A stretch of DNA of 64,000 nt from CAWJLS01 sp963843755 (GTDB lineage Bacteria > Acidobacteriota > Thermoanaerobaculia > Multivoradales > DATKCC01), in NCBI GenBank assembly GCA_963843755.1, contig CAWJLS010000010.1:248001-312000 (forward strand), in the 5' to 3' direction. Both the position numbers and the translations under genes were made by a program. Below, in pieces: positions 46,716-55,200 of this stretch; the stretch's first letter is position 1; every line of letters begins with the position of its first letter. The notes beneath the pieces are model-generated. The model made no database searches. It was not told the origin of the DNA and saw nothing but the letters and a program-made list of their open reading frames with translations.

Positions 46716-48719
46716 ATGAGCAAGAAACCACAAACCACCTCCACTTCGACCCCGGCGAGCGGCGCGACCGCCACGGCGGTCGCCCCCACCGAGCGCACGG
46801 TCCTCGATCAGTCGATCGTCGAGATCGTCAGCGACTCCGGCGAGGGTGCCCAGAAGGCCGGGCAGACGTTCGGCACGGTCGGCGCCAAGATGGGCAACGG
46901 CGTCTGGACCGTCGAGATCATCCCGGCCGAGATCAAGCCGCCCGCCCGCTCGCGCGCCGGCGCCTCCGGCATCCGCGTCCGCCTCGGCTCGCAGCCGGTG
47001 ACCAACATGGGCGACGAGGCCGACCTGGTGGTCGCCTTCAACGAGCAGGTGCTCTACGGGCGGATCGCCCAGGGCGCGTACCGGCAGGGGACGGTGGTGC
47101 TGCTCGAGTCCAAGTGGGCCGACGACCCGCAGGAGGAGATCCGGCGGCAGTACGCCGAGGCGCTCGAGGAGCTCCATGCCGAGGGGCTGGACGTGCGCGA
47201 GCTGCGGCTCGAGGACGCCTGCAAGGAGGTGGTCGACAACCCGCGCCTGGGCAAGAACATGTTCGTGCTCGGCCTGCTCTGCCAGATCTACGGCCGCGAC
47301 CTCCAGAAGGCGCTCGACGAGGTCCAGGTGGTGTTCGGCCGCAAGGGCGAGAAGGTGGTCGAGATCAACCAGACGCTGGTGCGCGCCGGCTGGGAGTACG
47401 CCGCCGAGCAGCTCACCGACCTGGCGTTCGAGATCCCGCCGTGGGAGAACGACCGGCCGCTGGTGGTGATGAACGGCAACCAGGCCGCCGGTCTCGGCGT
47501 CATGGCCGCCGGCATGGAGCTGGTCTCCATGTACCCGATCACCCCGGCGACTTCGGTCTCCCACTACCTGGCGCGCGGCTTCCCGCGGGTCGGCGGCGTC
47601 GTCCACCAGGCGGAGGACGAGATCGCCGCGATCGGCTTCGCCATCGGCGCCAGCTACGCCGGCAAGACCGCCTGCACCGTGACCTCCGGCCCGGGCCTGG
47701 CGCTCAAGACCGAGTTCATGGGGCTGGCCGTCATGGCCGAGGTGCCGCTGGTGGTGATCCTGGTCCAGCGCGGCGGTCCGTCGACCGGCCTGCCGACCAA
47801 GGTGGAGCAGGGCGACCTGATGGCCGCGCTCTACGGCGCCACCGGCGACGCCCCGAAGGTGGTGGTGGCACCGGCGACGATCGAGGAGTGCTACCACTTC
47901 GTGCCCATGGCCCGGAAGCTGGCCGAGGACTTCCGCACGCCGGTGATCGTCCTGACCGACACCAACCTGGCGACCGGCGTGGCGCCCTTCCCGCGCCCCG
48001 AGGTCTCGACCGAGACCATGGCGGCGCCGCTCGACCTGTCGCCCTGGCCGGACGGGCTGGCGCCGTACGACTGGGACGAGAAGACCGGCCTGTCGCCGCG
48101 GCCGATCCCGGGCCAGAAGGGCGGCGAGTACACCCTCACCGGCCTCGCCCACACCCGCTGGTCGAAGGTGGCCTACGACCCGGCCTCGAACCAGACCGGC
48201 TGTACCATGAGGAGCAGGAAGCTCGCCGCCCTGGCCAAGAGCCTGGTGCCGCCCGAGATCCACGGCGAGGACGAGGGCGACCTGCTGGTGGTCGGCTGGG
48301 GCTCGACCCTGGGCGCCATCGACGAGGCGGTCGAGAGGCTGCAGAAGAAGGGCCACAAGGTCTCGTCGGTCCACCTGCGCTTCCTGTCGCCGCTCGAGCC
48401 CGGCCTGCCGGAGATCTTCGGGCGCTTCGGCAAGGTGATGACGATCGAGATCAACTACAGCGACCGCCCCGGCGATCCGCTGATCGATTCCGAGACCCGC
48501 CGCCACGCCCAGCTCGCCGCCCTGCTGCGGCAGAAGACCCTGCTGGACATCGACAGTTGGAGCGTCGTCGAGGGGCAGCCCCTGGCGCCGCGGGTGATCG
48601 AGGAGGTGCTCCTCGCCCGGCTCGAAGGGCGCGAGGACGCCCCGCTCGAACAGGCTCCGCGCGAGCAGGCACCGACGAAAGACGAGCAGGAAGAAGGAGA
48701 GATGGCATGTTCGGTCTGA
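46716..48719 (+). CDS. korA: 2-oxoglutarate(2-oxoacid):ferredoxin oxidoreductase, fused gamma-alpha subunit
   Basis: The protein has 667 residues from ATG 46716, with TTGGAG upstream. The N-terminal third (about 30-225) is the gamma domain (GEGAQKAGQTFGTVGAKMGNG ... VVAFNEQVLYGR). From about 250 the alpha subunit follows: MNGNQAAGLGVMAAGMELVSMYPITPATS (domain I), HQAEDEIAAIGFAIGASYAGK, VQRGGPSTGLPTKVEQGDL. Domain II/III is at about 480-620. With KorB it decarboxylates 2-oxoglutarate to succinyl-CoA and reduces ferredoxin, or runs in reverse. A hydrophilic linker of about 25 residues ends it. Overlaps korB by 13 bases. Confidence 0.93.
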   Translation: MSKKPQTTSTSTPASGATATAVAPTERTVLDQSIVEIVSDSGEGAQKAGQTFGTVGAKMGNGVWTVEIIPAEIKPPARSRAGASGIRVRLGSQPVTNMGDEADLVVAFNEQVLYGRIAQGAYRQGTVVLLESKWADDPQEEIRRQYAEALEELHAEGLDVRELRLEDACKEVVDNPRLGKNMFVLGLLCQIYGRDLQKALDEVQVVFGRKGEKVVEINQTLVRAGWEYAAEQLTDLAFEIPPWENDRPLVVMNGNQAAGLGVMAAGMELVSMYPITPATSVSHYLARGFPRVGGVVHQAEDEIAAIGFAIGASYAGKTACTVTSGPGLALKTEFMGLAVMAEVPLVVILVQRGGPSTGLPTKVEQGDLMAALYGATGDAPKVVVAPATIEECYHFVPMARKLAEDFRTPVIVLTDTNLATGVAPFPRPEVSTETMAAPLDLSPWPDGLAPYDWDEKTGLSPRPIPGQKGGEYTLTGLAHTRWSKVAYDPASNQTGCTMRSRKLAALAKSLVPPEIHGEDEGDLLVVGWGSTLGAIDEAVERLQKKGHKVSSVHLRFLSPLEPGLPEIFGRFGKVMTIEINYSDRPGDPLIDSETRRHAQLAALLRQKTLLDIDSWSVVEGQPLAPRVIEEVLLARLEGREDAPLEQAPREQAPTKDEQEEGEMACSV

Positions 48720-49660
48720 AGGATGACTGGTCCCTCGACGTCCCGGAGCGCTACTTCACGCTCGAAAACTACGCCGGCGGCGTGGCGCGCTGGTGCCCGT
48801 CCTGCGGCGACCACGCGGTGCTCTCGGCGGTGCAGAAGATCTGCCGCGACGAGCAGCTCCCGCCGGAGAAGGTGGTGGCGGTCTCGGGGATCGGCTGTTC
48901 GAGCCGCTTCCCCCACTACATGAGCACCTACGGCTTCCACGGCCTCCACGGCCGCGCCCTGCCGGTGGCCTGCGGGGTCAAGAGCCGCCGCCCGGACCTG
49001 CACGTCTGGGTCGCCACGGGCGACGGCGACTGCTGCTCGATCGGCGCCGGCCACTGGGTGCACGCGCTGCGCTACAACATGGACATGACCGTGATGCTGT
49101 TCGACAACAACATCTACGGCCTGACCAAGAAGCAGACGTCGCCGACCAGCCCGCTGGGCCTCTCCACCAACACCCACCCGCGGGGCGCCTGGCTGCCGCC
49201 GCTCAACGTCCTCCAGACGACCCTCGGCTTCACCAACATCTCCTGGGTCGCCCGGACCGTGGACTGGAACCCGCTCCACCTCTACCAGACTCTCAAGGCG
49301 GCCTACGAGCACAAGGGGCTCTCCTTCGTCCACATCCTGCAGCGCTGCCCGACCTACACCGACCACATCTTCGACCAGTGGCGCGACAACCCGGAGAACA
49401 TGCTGCTGCTCACCCACGACGACGGCATCGAGGCCGATCCGGCGGTCGCCAAGATGTACAAGAACCACCTGGAGCACGACCCGTCCGACATCGACGGGGC
49501 CCGGCGGCTCGCCGGCGAGACCGAGCGGTTGCCGATCGGCCTGTTCTTCCGCAACCCGGACGCCCCGATCTACGACGCCTACACCAACGAGGGGCTGTCG
49601 ATGCCGCTCGAAGAGAAGGTCGCCGGGCTGGAGGCGGAGCTCGACCGCTTCGCCATCTGA
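48707..49660 (+). CDS. korB: 2-oxoacid:ferredoxin oxidoreductase beta subunit
   Basis: The protein has 317 residues. ATG 48707 lies inside korA with AGGAGA at 6 bases. Cluster ligands are CPSCGDH at about 30. The thiamine-diphosphate motif is GDGDCCSIGAGHW with DNNIYGLTKKQTSPTS (GDG...NN). PRGAWLPPLNVLQTTL and HILQRCPTYTD are typical of KorB. It carries the TPP cofactor and one [4Fe-4S] cluster. Translation is coupled to KorA. Confidence 0.95.
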   Translation: MFGLKDDWSLDVPERYFTLENYAGGVARWCPSCGDHAVLSAVQKICRDEQLPPEKVVAVSGIGCSSRFPHYMSTYGFHGLHGRALPVACGVKSRRPDLHVWVATGDGDCCSIGAGHWVHALRYNMDMTVMLFDNNIYGLTKKQTSPTSPLGLSTNTHPRGAWLPPLNVLQTTLGFTNISWVARTVDWNPLHLYQTLKAAYEHKGLSFVHILQRCPTYTDHIFDQWRDNPENMLLLTHDDGIEADPAVAKMYKNHLEHDPSDIDGARRLAGETERLPIGLFFRNPDAPIYDAYTNEGLSMPLEEKVAGLEAELDRFAI

Positions 49661-49675
49661 CCGAGCGAGGGAGCG

Positions 49676-52138
49676 ATGACCGTGAATCCGAAGTCGAACG
49701 AATCACCGCGGACCGCCGGAGCCGGCGACGACGCCCGCCGGGAGCTGCGCCGGTTCTTCCTGCTCGGGCCCGCCGAGCCTGCCGAAGCCGGCGAGCCCCG
49801 CGTGAGCGAAACGCCCGCCGTCGTCCCCGTCCCGCTGGCCGCCTTCGTCGGCGCCGGCCGGGTGCGGACCGACTACCCCCTCTACCTCGGGTCCACGGCA
49901 CCGACCGGGTCGCTCGAGGCGGCGACCGGCGCCCACGGCGCCCTCTGCTTGGGGTTCGACGAGCTGATCTCCCGCGCCCGGCGCACCCTTGACGGCGAGG
50001 GGGCCCCGGTCGGGCAGATGCTCCGCGACAACCTGAAGCGCCTGGAAGGGCACCTGCTCGACCTGCTGGAGGCCGGCACGGCCACCGGCGACGCCCAGGA
50101 GGCGCTCCGCGCCGCCGGCGCCGCCATGGCCGAGGCGCTCGCGGCCGAGTCCGGCCTCGCCGAGGCCGACCGCGCCGCCCTGGTGGCGGACGTCGAGCGG
50201 CTCGCCGCCGCGCTGCCGCCGGCGGGCGACGGTCCGGGGTCGAGCCCGGCGCGCTTCCTGGCACCACGGACCGGCGTCTCCCTCGACCTGCTCGGCCATG
50301 CCCTCCTCGCCGGCCGGCGGACCACCCGCGAAAGCTTCCTGCGCGAGGCTCGGGAGCTGGTCGACAAGGGGCGGGCGCTGATCGACGCCGACCGCCGCAA
50401 GCGTGCCGACGGCGATGCCGGGCGCGACGGCGAGCGCGAGCGCGGCGCCATGGGCGCGATGGGCAAGCGGTTCGTCGACCCGTCGGCGCTGGCGTCCGTC
50501 CTCGGCGAGCGGCGCGGCACCACGGCGCTCGCGCCTGCGCGGCGCGAGCGCCTCGAGGCGGCGATCGAAGCCCTGGCCGAGGTCGCGGACCGGCTGGCCG
50601 AGGTCGCGGACCGGCTGGCCGCGCCGCGGATGCGGCTGATCCACGACGGCAGCCTGCCCTGGGGCGAGCGCCTGCTCGGGGCCGCGGAGTCAGACAACTG
50701 GGTCGTGGTCGAGAGCTCCGACCCGTGCGCGGCCGCCGCGGAGGTCTTCGACCGGGAGGCCGAGGCCCTGGCCGCCGCGCTGCGCGGTCGCGAGCGGGTC
50801 CGGCTCGAGACCTCGGGCACCTACGTGGCGGCGGACCACGAACCGTGGCTCGAGCGGCTGGCCGGCTTCGACTGGCGGGCGTTCGACGCCGGCGAGGCGG
50901 CGCTGCTCGAGCCGACGGTGGCGCTCGAGTCCGCCGGCGAGCTGGCCGAGCGGGGAATGCTCAGCCTGTCGAAGCTGCTGCGCTCGAGTCGTCCGGTGCA
51001 GGTGCTGGTCGCCCTCGATCCGGCCATGAGCCCCGGGGTCGAGAATCCGGCGGCCGGCTACCGCTTCGAGCCCGGCTACCTCGGCATGAGCCACCGGGAG
51101 GCGTTCGTCCAGCAGTCGAGCGAGGCCCGGCCGCTCCACCTGATGGAGGGCCTGGTGCGTGCCGCGTCGTCCAGCCGGACGAGCCTGCACGTGGTGGCCC
51201 CCTGGCCCGGACAGGTCGAGGCCGGTCTGGACCCGGCTCTCGTCGCCGGCGCCGCCATCGATGGCCGCGCCCACCCCCTCTTCCGCTACGACCCCGAGAC
51301 CGGCCCCTCCTGGGCTCACCGGCTCGACTTCTCGGGCAACCCGCAGCCGGCGGCCGACTGGCCGACCGACGACGGGGCGGACGAGAGCCCGTTCACCTTC
51401 GCCGACTTCGCCCTGCTCGATCCGGCGCTCCGGCGCCATGTGACGCCGATCGGCCCCGGAGCGGCCGACGACGCCGACCTGGTGCCGATCGCCGCCTGGC
51501 TCGCCCTGCCGGTCGACGAGGCGATCCACAAGATCCCGACCGTCCTGGCCGTGCCGGTGACGGCGCTCGGCAACGGGAGCAAGGGCCCCAAGGGTGGCCA
51601 GACGGCCCCGGCCGAGCCCGTCCGCCTGGCCGTCTCCCGGCCGCTGGCCGCCGCCTGCCGCGACCGGCTCGGCTTCTGGCGCACCCTCCAGGAGCTCGCC
51701 GGGGTCAACAGCGAGTACGTCCGCCGGGCCGCCCAGGCGACCCGCGAGGAGGCCGAACAGGCCGCCCGCGCCGAGCGCGAGCGCCTGGAGGCGGCCCATG
51801 CGGCCGAGCTCGAGCGGGTCCGCGAGCGGTCCGCCCGCGAGGCGGTCGACCGGCTGACCGCGGCCCTTCTGGAGGTCGACCTCGGCCTGTTCAGCGAGCT
51901 GCCGCCGGAGATTCCGTCGTTGGCCGGCAAGACCGCCGACCAGGTCGCCGCGGCGCTGATGGATGCGGTCGGCTCTGATCTGGCGGAGATGGCCGAGACC
52001 GTCGAGACGATAGCCGCCGGCGACGGCGCGCCGTCGTCCGAGGCGGTCGATGCCGCTGCCCGGCAGTTGCTGGAGCTGGTCGATCCGGCCGCGATCGATC
52101 GTGAGTTGACGGACAGCCTGGAGCACACCACGGAGTAG
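49676..52138 (+). CDS. NifJ-derived protein lacking catalytic motifs (820 residues)
   Basis: No [4Fe-4S] cysteine motif and no GDG TPP motif are present. The second half nevertheless follows the order of the NifJ C-terminal region encoded just downstream. VQVLVALDPAMSPG takes the place of VIVLDTQVYSNTGG, and YLGMSHREAFVQQSS the place of the HRGAYVLQTSQ segment. HPLFRYDPETGPSWAHRLDFSGNPQP matches FPYLEYDPDAG...LEGNPAVEDTW. The last 140 residues have the same ending: LGFWRTLQELAGV followed by a coiled coil (EEAEQAARAERERLEAAHAAELERV, about 685-725). The N-terminal half (about 90-330) is helical and unrecognised. Lying between korB and nifJ, it may be a structural subunit. A 21-base tandem duplication (50579-50620) doubles EVADRLA. 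Confidence 0.75.
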   Translation: MTVNPKSNESPRTAGAGDDARRELRRFFLLGPAEPAEAGEPRVSETPAVVPVPLAAFVGAGRVRTDYPLYLGSTAPTGSLEAATGAHGALCLGFDELISRARRTLDGEGAPVGQMLRDNLKRLEGHLLDLLEAGTATGDAQEALRAAGAAMAEALAAESGLAEADRAALVADVERLAAALPPAGDGPGSSPARFLAPRTGVSLDLLGHALLAGRRTTRESFLREARELVDKGRALIDADRRKRADGDAGRDGERERGAMGAMGKRFVDPSALASVLGERRGTTALAPARRERLEAAIEALAEVADRLAEVADRLAAPRMRLIHDGSLPWGERLLGAAESDNWVVVESSDPCAAAAEVFDREAEALAAALRGRERVRLETSGTYVAADHEPWLERLAGFDWRAFDAGEAALLEPTVALESAGELAERGMLSLSKLLRSSRPVQVLVALDPAMSPGVENPAAGYRFEPGYLGMSHREAFVQQSSEARPLHLMEGLVRAASSSRTSLHVVAPWPGQVEAGLDPALVAGAAIDGRAHPLFRYDPETGPSWAHRLDFSGNPQPAADWPTDDGADESPFTFADFALLDPALRRHVTPIGPGAADDADLVPIAAWLALPVDEAIHKIPTVLAVPVTALGNGSKGPKGGQTAPAEPVRLAVSRPLAAACRDRLGFWRTLQELAGVNSEYVRRAAQATREEAEQAARAERERLEAAHAAELERVRERSAREAVDRLTAALLEVDLGLFSELPPEIPSLAGKTADQVAAALMDAVGSDLAEMAETVETIAAGDGAPSSEAVDAAARQLLELVDPAAIDRELTDSLEHTTE

Positions 52139-52205
52139 ACAACGCGACGCCCGGCCGGCTCCGGTCCCCGGACCGGAGCCGATGGCGATGCGAGGAGTCA
52201 TCGAG

Positions 52206-55200
52206 ATGAAGGTCACCGAAGAACGCGAACAAGCCGAAGCCACCGTCCGGTACCCGGGAACCCCCGTTGCCATGGACGGCACCGCCGCGGTGGTCGCCAT
52301 GGAGACCGCCGCCGGCGAGGCGGCCGGCGCCTACCCGATCACCCCGTCGACCCAGATGGGCGAGGGCTGGGCGAAGGCCGCCGCCCAGGGGACGCCGAAC
52401 GTCAACGGGCGCCGGTTGATCTTCTTCGAGCCCGAGGGCGAGCATGCCGCGGCCGGCGTCACGGCGGGCATGTCGATGGTCGGCCTGCGCTCGACCAACT
52501 TCTCCTCCGGCCAGGGCATCGCCTACATGCACGAGTCGCTGTACGCGGCGGTCGGCAAGCGCCTGACCTACGTGCTCAACATGGCCTGCCGGGCGATGAC
52601 CAAGCATGCGCTCAACGTCCATGCCGGGCACGACGACTACCACGCGATCGACGACACCGGCTTCTTCCAGCTCTTCGCCAAGGACGCCCAGGAGGCCGCC
52701 GACCTCAACCTGATCGCCCACCGGATCGCCGAGCTGTCGCTCAACCCGGGCGTCTGCGCCCAGGACGGCTTCCTGACCAGCCACGTCATCGAGTCGCTGC
52801 TGCTGCCCGAGCGCGCCCTGGTCAAGGAGTACCTGGGCGACCCGTCCGACCTGATCGAGTCGCCGACGCCGGCCCAGCGCCTGGTCTTCGGCGAGACCCG
52901 GCGGCGCATCCCGGAGATGTTCGACCTGGACAACCCGGCGATGATCGGCGTGGTCCAGAACCAGGACAGCTACGCCCAGGGCGTCGCCTCCCAGCGGCCG
53001 TTCTTCTTCGACCACATCGCCGCGCTCGCCGAGACGGCGATGGCCGAGTACGCTGAGCTCACCGGCCGGCGCTACCGCCGGGCCATGGGCTACCGGCTGC
53101 GCGACGCCGAGGTGGTGCTGGTCGGCCAGGGCTCGGTGGTCGGCAACGCCGAGGCGGTGGCCGATCATCTGCGGGCGACTCGCGACCTCGCGATCGGCGT
53201 GCTCAACCTGACCATGTTCCGGCCGTTCCCGGCCGACCTGGTGGCCGGGATGCTGGCCGGCAAGCGCGCCGTGCTGGTGCTCGAGCGCCTCGACCAGCCG
53301 CTCGCTTCCGACCCGCCGCTGCTGCGCGAGATCCGCACGGCGCTGTCCAAGGCGGTCGAGAACCACCGGGTCGAGGCGGGGCGGACGCCCCACGCCGGCA
53401 TCCCGGCGGTGGCGCCGGACCAGGTACCGGACTTCTACTCCGGCTGCTTCGGCATGGGCAGCCGCGACCTCCAGGCCGGCGACCTGGTGGCGGCGGTCGA
53501 GAACATGCTCCCGGGCGGAAGGGGACGGCGCCAGTTCTACCTGGGCGTCGAGTTCATCCGCAAGGGCAAGGTCCCGGCGAAGCTCGAGGAGTGGCAGCAG
53601 AAGGTGCTCGAGGCCTACCCCGACGTCGCCGACCTGGCGCTCGAGCCCGCGGGCGCCCTCGACCTGCTGCCCAAAGACTCCATGGCCGTGCGCATCCACT
53701 CCGTCGGCGGCTGGGGCGCCATCACCATGGGCAAGAACCTGACCATGACCTTGTTCGACCTGGTCGGGCTCAACGTCAAGTCGAACCCCAAGTACGGCTC
53801 GGAGAAGAAGGGGCAGCCGACCACCTTCTATAGCGTCTTCTCCCACGATCCGATCCGGATCAACTGCGAGCTCAAGCACGTCGACGTGGTGCTCTCGCCC
53901 GATCCCAACGTCTTCCGCCACTCGAACCCGCTCGCCGGGCTCGCCGAGGAGGGCACGTTCGTCATCCAGGCGAGCACGTCCTCGGAGAGCGGCGCCGAAG
54001 AGCTCTGGGCGAGCTTCCCGGCCTGGGCGCGCCGGACGATCCGCGACAAGAAGCTGCGCGTCTTCTACCTCGATGCGTTCGCCATCGCCCGCGCCGAGAC
54101 CGACGCCGCGGACCTGCAGTTCCGCATGCAGGGCAACGCTTTCCAGGGTGCCTTCTTCAAGGCCTCGCCGCTGATGCAGAGCGAGGGCCTGGACGAGGCC
54201 AAGCTGTTCGACGCGGTCCGCGCCCAGCTCCAGAAGAAGTTCGGCCACCGGGGCAAGACCATCGTCGACGACAACTTCCGGGTGCTCCGCCGCGGCTTCG
54301 ACGAGCTGCGGGAGCTCGACTGGAAGGAGCTGGAGATGGGCTCCCAGGTCGATGAGGAGAAGGGCGAGATCAAGCCGCCCTGGTATCTCGACCGGGTGCC
54401 CCAGGATGCCGACGAGCTGACCGGCATCGCCGACCCCTTCCGGTTCATGCACCAGGTCTGCTCGGTCTACCGCGACGGCGCCGACCCGATCGCCGATCCG
54501 TACTCGGCGATCTCGGCGATCCCGGCGGCCACCGGCATCTTCCGGGACATGACCAACATTCGCTTCGAGGTGCCGGAGTTCATCGCCGAAAAGTGCACCG
54601 GCTGTGGCCAGTGCTGGACTCAGTGCCCGGACGCGGCGATCCCCGGACTGGTGATCGAGGTGGAGAAGGTTCTGCGGGCCGCGGTCTCCGACTGGGCGAC
54701 CGACGGCGCCGCCAGCGACCGCATGCTCTCCGCCGTCGCGCCGCTGGCCCGTGAGGCCCGGGTGCTGCTCAAGCAGGAGGACTTCCCGTCGTTCGCCGCG
54801 GTGGTCACCCGTGCCTGGCCCAAGGTGGCCGGCGGCTTCGACCTGTCCGCCGAGGAGCGCGCGGCCCTGGACGAGGAGATCGACCAGGTCACCGCCCGCC
54901 TGGCGGAGTTCCCGCTCGCCAAGACGGTGCCGTTCTTCACCGTGCCGGAGCGCCAGAGCGAAGGCAGCGGCGGCCTGTTGGCCGTGACCATCAACCCGAA
55001 CGCCTGCAAGGGCTGCAACCTGTGCGTCGAGGTCTGCCCGGACGACGCCCTCTACGCGGCCCACCAGGACCAGCCGCTGGTGGACAAGCTGCGCCGCAAC
55101 TGGGCGCGCTGGGAGCAGCTCCCGGACACCCCGGACCGCTTCCTCCAGGTGAGCAACCTGGACGAAGGGATCGGCGTCCTCCACACCCTGCTGCTCAAGA

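Noticed and set aside
50579..50620. Possible CRISPR-like repeat
   Set aside because: Only two adjacent copies without spacers, inside a coding frame.
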